The notes below the pieces were generated by a model. That model searched no databases, had not been told where the DNA came from, and was given only the letters and a program-made list of their open reading frames with translations. A DNA stretch of 64,000 nucleotides from an uncultured Armatimonadota bacterium. GTDB taxonomy: Bacteria; Armatimonadota; Armatimonadia; Armatimonadales; Armatimonadaceae. The stretch is from the NCBI GenBank assembly GCA_903910385.1, contig CAIVZM010000051.1:24436-88435 (forward strand), given 5' to 3'. Of the stretch, positions 17,133 through 24,405 are shown piece by piece; position 1 is the stretch's first letter, and each line of letters begins with the position of its first letter. The position numbers and the translations under genes are program-made.

Positions 17133-18128
17133 TTATCCCCACCCCTCACGCGCAGCGCGGACAATCGGATGCGTCCTGCCATCAAAGTCCTGCGCAACCT
17201 CCCAGAAGAATATTCCGCTCAGACCAAGTTTTCGGGCGAACGCTCCTTTTCGGCGGGCGGATTCCGGGTCTTCATAGCTGACAAATTCCTTGCCATCTTT
17301 TTTCTCCAAATAGGGAACCTGAGCCTCCGCGTCCCTTCGGGCGATCCATTCGGAATCACGGGTCAGCATCAGGACTTCCTGATAGGAAACATAAGACCGG
17401 GAGTACTCGCCTCTGGTTGGAGCGCCGAGTTTCGCCGCGAAACCGCGCCCGTAAGACGGTATTCCCAAACATAGCTGATTCGCGGGCCACTTTTTGCTCT
17501 TTAGCCAGTAATCCATCGCCGAAGTGACGCTGAACTGACCATCTTCGCGGTCTTGTGAGGTTGGCGTCAGAGGAGCATTATGACCGGCATGATTACCCCA
17601 CGGCCCGTGGAAGTCGTAGGTCATCACATTGATAAAATCCAGATACGGCGCAAGTTTTTCCGTCGCGTACCATTTGCCGGACCAGTCGCTTGCCGGGGTC
17701 GCGGCGGTCAGAATCGCTTTCGGCGCTTTTTGACGCAACGTTTTGACCAGCGCTTCCATGCGCCCCTTCTCCTCCGGGTTTGAGGGAACTTCCCAATCGA
17801 TATCCGCGCCATCATAGCCAAGATCGCCGAGTATCTGAGCAATCTGCGAGGCGAAAGTGGTAACCGCTGCGTCCGTTGCGGTGGCGGCGGCGAACGCTTT
17901 GCCGCTTTCCGCGCCGCCGAAGGCGAGGATCGTCTTCACCTTTGCGCGTTTCGCCAGTGCGGTCAGCGTCTTCGTCCGGGAAGCGTCGGGAAGTTTGAGC
18001 GTTCCCTTTTCGTTCAGGGTCGCAAAGGAATGAGACAGGTGGGTCAAGAGACGGTAATCAATCGCTTCCGGCGACAGGTTTTCCGCCCAATCCGCGTAAT
18101 ATCCCAGTACAATCGGAGATTTTGCCAT
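17133..18128 (-). CDS. Glycoside hydrolase family 18 protein
   Basis: The 331-residue TIM-barrel protein opens with IVLGYYADWAENL and has the GH18 catalytic signature DGADIDWE (Asp106, Asp109, Asp111, Glu113 as acid/base), then INVMTYDFHGPWGNHAGHNAPL and GLSGIFFWEVAQDF for the later strands. GH18 enzymes cleave chitin or other beta-1,4-GlcNAc links by substrate-assisted catalysis. No signal peptide or binding module is present, so it may act on intracellular chito-oligosaccharides or leave the cell by another path. ATG 18128 is preceded by GAGG, itself located between a TATAGT hexamer and the start. Confidence 0.9.
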   Translation of the reverse strand: MAKSPIVLGYYADWAENLSPEAIDYRLLTHLSHSFATLNEKGTLKLPDASRTKTLTALAKRAKVKTILAFGGAESGKAFAAATATDAAVTTFASQIAQILGDLGYDGADIDWEVPSNPEEKGRMEALVKTLRQKAPKAILTAATPASDWSGKWYATEKLAPYLDFINVMTYDFHGPWGNHAGHNAPLTPTSQDREDGQFSVTSAMDYWLKSKKWPANQLCLGIPSYGRGFAAKLGAPTRGEYSRSYVSYQEVLMLTRDSEWIARRDAEAQVPYLEKKDGKEFVSYEDPESARRKGAFARKLGLSGIFFWEVAQDFDGRTHPIVRAAREGWG

Positions 18129-18134
18129 ATCCTC

Positions 18135-18140
18135 ACTATA
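18135..18140 (-). promoter_or_regulatory. -10 hexamer directly before the GH18 start
   Basis: TATAGT on the minus strand, six nt before ATG 18128. The six intervening bases are GAGGAT, so a ribosome site and a leaderless promoter overlap here; which is used cannot be told from sequence. Confidence 0.4.
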
Positions 18141-18158
18141 CCCGAATTGTAAGGGAGC

Positions 18159-20420
18159 TTAGAAATCGAACAGCGCCATTTGCTGTTTGGCGTCTTCTTT
18201 CGCTTTGCGTTTGGAGCCGGTGAGAGGTTTGGGGAAAAGTCGTTCGAAGTCCGGCCCGATGGCGGCTTCGAGACGCTGGGCGAATTTATATAGCTTGGTC
18301 TGGTAGTGTTCGACATCTTCGTCGTCGGCATAATCGGAGGCAGGGACAAGCGCCTTATCTTCACGCTGGTACAACTGGGCGTAGTCACCGACCGCCAGAC
18401 CCGCCATGGCCCCGGCGCTCCGTTTGCGAGCGGAGCTTGTGAAGGTCTTATCGGTGACCCGCTCTCTTCGTGAGATTTCTTCAATGCCCAGTTCGCGGTT
18501 TTCAATTTGCGCCAGAAGTTCGTAATACAGATTCTCCAGCGCATCCTTTTCGTCGGCGAGCAGTAGATCCACCGCCTGATTCAGGAAGCGACGACCAAAT
18601 CGTTCATCGGCGCGAGAGCGCAGGGAAGAACCCTTGAACGTCTTCTTCCCCTCGTGCGTGACCAGCACATAGTTCTTCGCCTTCAGGGAAAGCATCACCG
18701 AGTAACGCCCATCAAAGGCAAGCCGGATACCTTCCGGCAGCGATTTGCCCACTTCCGCCACAAAGGCGGATTCCAACTCCAGCCCCTCCACACCAGCGGG
18801 TGGTTGGAAGTAGACGCCATCGGTATCGATTTCGATAACTTTTGCGCCACGGTCTTCCAGTTCCGCCGCGATAGATTTCACGATTTCCTGACCGATCTCG
18901 GTCACCTTCGCGGCAGCGGCGTAATCGTTGAAATAAAAGGGAGCGCCCAGATAGCCGTAAAAGGAGTTGATCAACAGCTTGTACGAACCCTGCAAGCCAT
19001 CGAAGTACCCGGCGCGACGGAAGTCATCCGTCTCCGCCATTTCACGCGCTTTATTTTTGGCGGCGAGTCGGCGGCGCGTCAATTCCTTGAGAAGCGGTAG
19101 AAACAGACCCAGAATGTCGGAGGAGGAGGTGATGCCCCGGGTCAACATAATCGACGGATAAAGTGACTCGACATCCGCCTTGACAATGTGATGCAAAACC
19201 CCCGCGACTCGCATCTCGGTGTAACCGCCGCCATAAGGGACAGGCGCCTGCTGACGGGCGATAGCATGATCGTGCTGTAGATACGCACGAACAAAGATCG
19301 AGTTGATTTTCTCGCCGCTCCCCGTCACGGCGACGCTTTGATACACATCCGGGACCATCTGCGTCTGGTAAAACTCGGTTGGGCAGACCACTTCCGCCAA
19401 TCGTCGCGTTTCGCGCACATCCGCAATGGCATACGCTGTAACACGTTCCGGGTCGGCTTTCCAGAGTTGCAGAATGTCCGAACGATCCAGATAAACCCGA
19501 TCCGGTTCCGCAATATGGTAGTGTTTGGCGACTTCTTTCAGTCCGTAAGAGGAAATCTCCCCTTTGGCGAGGTCGAAGCGCTGGGTGGCGAAGAGGGTGT
19601 CAATGATATGGCGTCCCCAGATGTAATGTCCGGTGAACGGCCGCGTGTTCGCCCCAATCGCACAGTTCCGCTCCGCGCCGACAGAAAGTTCGGAGCCATC
19701 GCGTCCCCAGTTCAGCGTCACCCCTTGCGCCTTCGCTCGCGTCCGAAGCCATGGAAGGTCGAAGGCGTAGATATTGTGACCTTCGATAACGTCCGGGTCC
19801 CACTCCTGTACCAGTTCGTTCAGGCGCAAGAGCATTTCCCGCTCCTCGCCGACAAGGACTTCCTCATGCCCTTGATTGTCCGAGCAGGCGATCAGGAAGA
19901 TACAGGCTCCCGGCGCAACCGGTGACAAATCGGTCGTTTCGATATCCACCTGCATGCGCCGGACATCCGGAAACGCCATTCCCTTGAAAAGCGTGCGCCC
20001 GGTTCCCAGCAGGAATTGCTTGCTTGCCGATCCGTACGAGAGCATATCTCTTTGCTCCTCGCGCAGGATTCGCCGACCATCCAGATACGCCCGCCAGGAA
20101 GCGAACCGAACCAGATACCTGTAACCGCCGTCTCCCTCCAGAACCGTCACTTCGCTGTCCGGCGCCGGGCGATCTTCGCGCAAAATGATCCAGGGACGGA
20201 ATTCCACTTCTTCCGTCGTGGTAGCGCCCGTTTTTTTGTCCCGACGATACAGGACAGCGGTATTTTCCTTGATTTCGACGGCGACAATACCTGTCGTCGG
20301 GTCATCGCCATACAGCGTTCGCTCCATTGCGGCGCGGGTAGCGATTTCCGGGTTGGCATCGGCGGGAGCGGCAAGGTACTTCCCTGCGCTTTCCGACACT
20401 TTAGCGACGGGTGGTTTCAC
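18159..20420 (-). CDS. Family B DNA polymerase with proofreading exonuclease (Pol II-like)
   Basis: The 753-residue protein has all family B motifs. Exonuclease: Exo I VDIETT (Asp159/Glu161), Exo II HNIYAFDL (Asp221), Exo III Tyr330-x3-Asp334. Polymerase: motif A ADVESLYPSIM (Asp416), motif B KLLINSFYG (Lys481), motif C IDTDG (Asp532/Asp534). All catalytic residues are intact. By analogy with E. coli Pol II it would serve damage-linked or restart synthesis, not bulk replication. The GTG start at 20420 follows TATAAT-N6; ATG 20327 (Met32) is an alternative. It lies 20 nt after the MFS stop, in a minus-strand run with the GH18 and HIT genes, and no repair gene is adjacent. The short C-terminus has the KLYKFAQRLEAAIGPDFERL helix. 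Confidence 0.92.
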   Translation of the reverse strand: MKPPVAKVSESAGKYLAAPADANPEIATRAAMERTLYGDDPTTGIVAVEIKENTAVLYRRDKKTGATTTEEVEFRPWIILREDRPAPDSEVTVLEGDGGYRYLVRFASWRAYLDGRRILREEQRDMLSYGSASKQFLLGTGRTLFKGMAFPDVRRMQVDIETTDLSPVAPGACIFLIACSDNQGHEEVLVGEEREMLLRLNELVQEWDPDVIEGHNIYAFDLPWLRTRAKAQGVTLNWGRDGSELSVGAERNCAIGANTRPFTGHYIWGRHIIDTLFATQRFDLAKGEISSYGLKEVAKHYHIAEPDRVYLDRSDILQLWKADPERVTAYAIADVRETRRLAEVVCPTEFYQTQMVPDVYQSVAVTGSGEKINSIFVRAYLQHDHAIARQQAPVPYGGGYTEMRVAGVLHHIVKADVESLYPSIMLTRGITSSSDILGLFLPLLKELTRRRLAAKNKAREMAETDDFRRAGYFDGLQGSYKLLINSFYGYLGAPFYFNDYAAAAKVTEIGQEIVKSIAAELEDRGAKVIEIDTDGVYFQPPAGVEGLELESAFVAEVGKSLPEGIRLAFDGRYSVMLSLKAKNYVLVTHEGKKTFKGSSLRSRADERFGRRFLNQAVDLLLADEKDALENLYYELLAQIENRELGIEEISRRERVTDKTFTSSARKRSAGAMAGLAVGDYAQLYQREDKALVPASDYADDEDVEHYQTKLYKFAQRLEAAIGPDFERLFPKPLTGSKRKAKEDAKQQMALFDF

Positions 20421-20426
20421 CCTCGG

Positions 20427-20432
20427 ATTATA
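20427..20432 (-). promoter_or_regulatory. -10 hexamer for leaderless polymerase gene
   Basis: Perfect TATAAT on the minus strand, six nt before GTG 20420. The intervening CCGAGG abuts the start codon too closely to be a normal Shine-Dalgarno site. Confidence 0.5.
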
Positions 20433-20439
20433 CCGCTTT

Positions 20440-21702
20440 TCAGTGCGGGAGTTCGCTCAGTGATTCGACACGATCTTTATCTTTTTGCGCCAGAAGCGCC
20501 TGTGGCAGGAAAGGAACGACCAGTAATACCAGCGCAGTCGTCCCGGCATTAAGCCAGACCAGATGCGAAAAAGTCAATCCCAGATGAGTAAACAGCGACG
20601 ATCCAAGCCAGTCGGAGAGGGAATTGGTCAGATTCCAGACACTCATCATTATGGAGTACCCCAACGCCTCGCTTCCCTTTGGGGTTCCTCGCGCCGCCAG
20701 ATCATAGACGGGTAAAATCGCCAGCGTTTGGGTCGCCCCTTCCAGAGCGGTGATCAATAGCGCCGTCGTCGCGTTATGGTAAAAGAGGTAAAAGAGCGTG
20801 CCGAGTGCGTGGATGACAATGCTGATAACCAGCATCGCCCGCATACTTTGTTTCTGACATGCCTTATAGTAAGAACTCGCCGCAATCAGACCGAAAAGCG
20901 CCCCGACCAGAGTCAGCATGCCGAGGAAGGGCTTGGAAAATCCCAACGTGTCCGTTTGATAAAACAAAAGCGGCGTTCCGAATCCGGGCGCTGCGGCGAT
21001 CAGAAAAATCATTCCCGCCGCCGCCAGAACAATCTTGCTGTCCACCAATCCTTTCAACTGCCGCCCCGCGTCTTTCCATACCTGCGGGTTTGGCTTTGCG
21101 TTTCCCGGTTCCCTCATAAAAAACCAGACCAGAGGTATCAGAGCGAAATGCAGGGAAGCGGAACCGACCATAGTGACAATCAGTGGCATGGTCGCCAGCC
21201 AACCGCCCAGCGGTCCGCCCGCCAGAGTCCCGACGCGGAACATCGCGATGCGCTGGGCGGTCAGTCGCCCTGCCGCCTGATAGCGTTGCGCCGCCTCGAC
21301 CATAACTCCGCCGAGAGTCGTACTGATCACCATGACCATACTATAGGTCAGAGCGAAGGTCACCAGCATCACATAGTACTCCCGGGGAACAATCCCCAGA
21401 ATCAGCCAGCCGATCCCGCAAAGGAACAAGCTTCCCAGCAAATACCAGCGGCGGCGCGTCCCGAAAAGCGGAACGCTATCGATAAAGACGCCCGCCAGCG
21501 GCTTGATGTAATTGGTGAAGACCCCCAGAGCGAAGAACGCGGAAATCTGTTGCGCATTCAGTTTCAGTTCATCTTTCAGGACGAACTTCAGGGGCAAATC
21601 ATAGATAGCGTAAGCGATATTGGTCAGACCCCAGCATAAAGCCAGAATCAGGGCCATACGAGGGAAATCGGAAGCAGGTTGCGGCTGGTCCTTCGTGGAC
21701 AT
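20440..21702 (-). CDS. MFS transporter, BT1/folate-biopterin-like
   Basis: The 420-residue protein has 12 predicted membrane segments and the major facilitator layout. The early sequence YDLPLKFVLKDELKLNAQQ and NYIKPLAGVFIDSVPLFGTRRRWYLLGS (loop 2-3 with Asp and a basic RRR) resembles the BT1 family of folate/biopterin carriers, whose substrate range in bacteria is mostly unknown. No binding-protein or ABC component is near. The ATG follows TATAAT by five nt. The polymerase gene starts 20 nt after its stop. Substrate is not predictable; folate/pterin import is only a family-level hint. Confidence 0.82.
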   Translation of the reverse strand: MSTKDQPQPASDFPRMALILALCWGLTNIAYAIYDLPLKFVLKDELKLNAQQISAFFALGVFTNYIKPLAGVFIDSVPLFGTRRRWYLLGSLFLCGIGWLILGIVPREYYVMLVTFALTYSMVMVISTTLGGVMVEAAQRYQAAGRLTAQRIAMFRVGTLAGGPLGGWLATMPLIVTMVGSASLHFALIPLVWFFMREPGNAKPNPQVWKDAGRQLKGLVDSKIVLAAAGMIFLIAAAPGFGTPLLFYQTDTLGFSKPFLGMLTLVGALFGLIAASSYYKACQKQSMRAMLVISIVIHALGTLFYLFYHNATTALLITALEGATQTLAILPVYDLAARGTPKGSEALGYSIMMSVWNLTNSLSDWLGSSLFTHLGLTFSHLVWLNAGTTALVLLVVPFLPQALLAQKDKDRVESLSELPH

Positions 21703-21707
21703 AGGGC

Positions 21708-21713
21708 ATTATA
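21708..21713 (-). promoter_or_regulatory. -10 hexamer for MFS gene
   Basis: TATAAT within GTGTATAAT on the minus strand, five nt before ATG 21702. No Shine-Dalgarno site is present. Confidence 0.5.
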
Positions 21714-21782
21714 CACGTATTCGCCCGTTTGCCATCATCCTATTTCCCCACTTTTTTCGATGGCGGCGCTGATCCATCACGA

Positions 21783-22928
21783 CTATTTCGGTAATAGGGG
21801 ACGATCCGCCAGCTCCCGGAAATCGGGCATCCGAATCGGAACGCCGCCATTTTGCAGGGAGAGAGTGGAAAGCAGTCCTGCCGCCGTCCACTCCAGAGCG
21901 TCATAGATATCTGTCGCTGGCGGGGCTTCGCCACGACAGGCGCGGACAAAATCGCGGGCGACAAAGTAATCGCCGCCGCCATGCCCCGCCTTGAGAATCT
22001 CCTCGGTCGGGTTTTTCCAATCCTCGGGCAGGTGTTCATTGAAGTCTGCGAGGGGCTGCCACTGACGGTGATCGCCGTCCTTCGATTCGCCGATCCAGAT
22101 ATGCCCGCTCTGGTTTTCCAGCCGCGACGCTTCATACACGCCGCCGACGCCTTGCAGGGAATAGTAAGTCATGTGATGCGGTCGGTTGCTCATCATGTCC
22201 ACCCGGATTTTGATGAGTTTGCCGCTTTTGAGTTTGCACAGGAGGATGGTCGTATCGTCATGGGGATGCTCCCGATCCGTATGGATTCCCGTTCCCAGAC
22301 AGACAACACTCTCGATACGCTCATGAGCATCAACCGCCTTGAACCACTGCATGACCGGTCCGAGGCTGTGTGTCGGGTAGGTGGAGCCGGGCGTTCCCAC
22401 CTGCCAGTAGTAGCGCCAGGTCGGGGAACCATCCGGGTAATGGTGAAGATTCCGCACTTCATGCAGATACTCCCCTTCCCCGAAATACAGTTCGCCGAAA
22501 AGCCCCTTTCGGCACATCTCCCGAATGAGAACATTGGATTTGATATAGCAGTAGTTTTCCGCCATCGCGTAGACGACGCCACGTTTCGATGCCGCTTCCG
22601 CCGCATGGAGCAGGCGCCAGCATTCGTCCATAGAGACGCAGGCAGTCACTTCGCTCAGGACATGCTTTCCGGCGTTCAGGGCGGTAATGGACTGCGAAGT
22701 GTGCCACTGCATCGGGGTCGAAACGACCACGGCGTCCACCGCATCCAGCATCGCCTCATAATCGGTGAACCGACCCGTCGCCGGGATTCCAAGTTCCTCC
22801 GCCTGCCTGTCCAGCGCCGTTGCGTCCACATTGCAAAGAGCGGCCAATTCAACCCCGGGAATGGCGCGTAACGCCCCGGCGAACGCGCGACCTCGTTGCC
22901 CTGCAATACCAATCCTCAAATGATCCAT
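21783..22928 (-). CDS. Gfo/Idh/MocA-family oxidoreductase
   Basis: The 381-residue protein starts LRIGIAGQRGRAFAGALRA, a Rossmann NAD(P) loop of the GxxGRxxA type, followed by VDAVVVSTPMQWH and AGKHVLSEV. In many family members the last motif is EKP; here it is SEVTA, so the usual lysine is replaced. The second half is the alpha/beta Gfo/Idh C-terminal domain with HEVRNLHHYPDGSPTWRYYW and a YPTHSLGPV segment carrying a conserved His. Such enzymes oxidise or reduce sugars and inositols. Start taken at ATG 22928 because TATAAT lies six nt upstream; an upstream in-frame start at 22970 would precede the promoter. Confidence 0.88.
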   Translation of the reverse strand: MDHLRIGIAGQRGRAFAGALRAIPGVELAALCNVDATALDRQAEELGIPATGRFTDYEAMLDAVDAVVVSTPMQWHTSQSITALNAGKHVLSEVTACVSMDECWRLLHAAEAASKRGVVYAMAENYCYIKSNVLIREMCRKGLFGELYFGEGEYLHEVRNLHHYPDGSPTWRYYWQVGTPGSTYPTHSLGPVMQWFKAVDAHERIESVVCLGTGIHTDREHPHDDTTILLCKLKSGKLIKIRVDMMSNRPHHMTYYSLQGVGGVYEASRLENQSGHIWIGESKDGDHRQWQPLADFNEHLPEDWKNPTEEILKAGHGGGDYFVARDFVRACRGEAPPATDIYDALEWTAAGLLSTLSLQNGGVPIRMPDFRELADRPLLPK

Positions 22929-22934
22929 ATCGTC

Positions 22935-22940
22935 ATTATA
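22935..22940 (-). promoter_or_regulatory. -10 hexamer for leaderless Gfo/Idh gene
   Basis: Perfect TATAAT on the minus strand followed by GACGAT and then ATG 22928. There is no ribosome-binding sequence. Confidence 0.55.
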
Positions 22941-23294
22941 GACCGGAATCGACTCCCCGGCGGTCCTCATTTTTTCGCTTCCGACGATGCAGATGGACTT
23001 TGTACGGTTCGTCCCGTATTAATAGCGGCGGTAAATTCGGAACAAGCGAGGCGATGAACCCGGAAATGTCTTTCAGAAGGAAGTCATCGGTGACCACAAC
23101 CCATTAATCGATATCACTCAGGGCATCTCCGTTTTCGCGCCCCAACGATGCGGTCGTCCCTTTGTAAAGCATTGACCAGACATTCTAAAAGAGCGTTGCG
23201 CTCCGTTGCACGCGCCCATTCAGTTCGAGTCATGGAACTCAGTTCCCTTTCAACGCTCTGTGTTATTACTTATCTAGCGCGGAAGAGTTCGAAA
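22941..23294. other. Intergenic region between SMP-30 and Gfo/Idh genes
   Basis: About 350 nt without a credible gene. It holds the long-loop inverted repeat at 23190-23259 and a short near-palindrome GGAACTCAGTTCC around 23234. I see nothing else that I can interpret. Confidence 0.5.
23190..23259 (-). terminator. Possible long-loop terminator of the SMP-30 gene
   Basis: AGAGCGTTG (23251-23259, read on the minus strand) pairs perfectly with CAACGCTCT (23190-23198) over a 52-nt loop, and TTTT follows on the minus strand. It lies 36 nt after the SMP-30 stop. The loop itself contains a smaller stem. The long loop lowers confidence. Confidence 0.35.
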
Positions 23295-24176
23295 TTAAAG
23301 ACCAATACGCGAGCGGAACTTTGGTGAGCCTTGCGCCCCTTCGATACGTAAATGAAATAACGCCCCCGCCAGAATACCATCGCTGTCGCGCATCTGTCCA
23401 CCAGCAGTGGTGGCATAGATATCGGTCATGTCATCGCCGGCAAAGATCAGGCAGGACACCTTCTTGACCGGAAACATGACATGAAGCGTTTCCTGCCCTT
23501 CCGGGTTATAACGTACGATCCGGCTGCCATCCCAGCGAGCGGACCAGACATTACCATCCACATCGGTGGTCATACCATCCGGACGACCTTCGCCCTCTTT
23601 CGATTTGGCAAAAACGCGACGATTCGTGATGTTGCCGGTCGCGCGATTATAATCATACAGATAAATCTCATGCGCACGTGTATCGGTATGGTACATCCGC
23701 TTCAAATCGCGAGTAAAGCCCATGCCGTTGGAAGTTCCGACATCCTCAACGACCATAAGGAGGTTCCCATCGGGATCGAGGCGATACAGGCGCCCCTTGC
23801 GATCCGCAGTCGACATCGTTCCGCAGAAAACGCGTCCTTCTGGATCCGCATTCACATCATTGAAACGCGAATCACGCTCGGTAGGAATCTCGTCCAGAAT
23901 CGTCTTGACGATTTTGCCGTCACGCCAGACACGCACAGCCCCGCGCGCGCCAAAAAGAAGCAGGGAGCCATCGATCTGTAATGTCATGCCGCCGACGGGT
24001 TCGCCCTCGTAGACAGTAGCGCTTTCTCCGGTCGCCGGGTCATAGCGGTAGATTTTACCGTTCGGAATATCCGACCAATAGACCTTGCGCTCCTCCGGAT
24101 GCCACAGTGGCGCTTCCCCGGTGTTACAAGGATAATCGGCGACGGGTTGAGGCGTGTCTGTGTTGAGAATCTCCAT
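23295..24176 (-). CDS. SMP-30/gluconolactonase/LRE-family lactonase
   Basis: The 293-residue beta-propeller protein shows CNTGEAPLWHPEERKVYWSDIPNGKIYRYDP (metal-binding Glu early), then DSRFNDVNADPEGRVFCGTMS and NGMGFTRDLKRMYHTDTRAHEIYLYDYN, and EGRPDGMTTDVDGNVWSARW. These are the conserved Glu, Asn, Asn and Asp metal ligands of the SMP-30/regucalcin family. It hydrolyses sugar lactones, probably feeding sugar-acid catabolism. No signal peptide. TACAAT lies eight nt before the ATG and a palindrome overlaps the -35 position, suggesting a sugar-responsive repressor that is not encoded in this window. Confidence 0.92.
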   Translation of the reverse strand: MEILNTDTPQPVADYPCNTGEAPLWHPEERKVYWSDIPNGKIYRYDPATGESATVYEGEPVGGMTLQIDGSLLLFGARGAVRVWRDGKIVKTILDEIPTERDSRFNDVNADPEGRVFCGTMSTADRKGRLYRLDPDGNLLMVVEDVGTSNGMGFTRDLKRMYHTDTRAHEIYLYDYNRATGNITNRRVFAKSKEGEGRPDGMTTDVDGNVWSARWDGSRIVRYNPEGQETLHVMFPVKKVSCLIFAGDDMTDIYATTAGGQMRDSDGILAGALFHLRIEGAQGSPKFRSRIGL

Positions 24177-24184
24177 AGGGCTCT

Positions 24185-24213
24185 ATTGTAACCGAAAGAA
24201 AACATTTGTTCAA
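24185..24213 (-). promoter_or_regulatory. Promoter of the SMP-30 gene
   Basis: TTGAAC (24208-24213) and TACAAT (24185-24190) with 17 nt between them, minus strand. The start codon is eight nt beyond the -10, giving almost no leader. Confidence 0.5.
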
Positions 24214-24222
24214 GCGAACAAA
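24205..24222. promoter_or_regulatory. Operator-like palindrome over the -35 of the SMP-30 gene
   Basis: TTTGTTCAAGCGAACAAA is a perfect inverted repeat with 7-bp arms and a 4-bp spacer. It covers the -35 hexamer completely, the usual place for a repressor operator. The half-site order GTTC-N4-GAAC is opposite to the Gram-positive LexA box. Confidence 0.5.
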
Positions 24223-24231
24223 CAAAGACAT

Positions 24232-24259
24232 GGAGGCATCCTGCCTCCTGCCCTTTTTT
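24232..24259 (+). terminator. Hairpin plus T-run, plus-strand orientation
   Basis: GGAGGCA (24232-24238) pairs with TGCCTCC (24242-24248) around a 3-nt loop; five nt later there is a run of six T. This is terminator geometry on the plus strand, although both flanking genes are on the minus strand. It may stop antisense transcription. Confidence 0.35.
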
Positions 24260-24405
24260 GTTTACGTATTTATTAACTCACCACATACCCACAACAGCGG
24301 CTACCCTCCAGACGCCAGGGAGCGGCGGGAGCCGTAGCAGGGGAAGGAACCAGCTTCTCCTTATTTTCCGCGAGAAATAGCAGGTTTTATAGGGTAATCG
24401 TCACT

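Noticed and set aside
24205..24222. LexA/SOS box
   Set aside because: The half-sites are in the order GTTC-N4-GAAC, opposite to the Gram-positive LexA consensus GAAC-N4-GTTC, and the gene is a lactonase.
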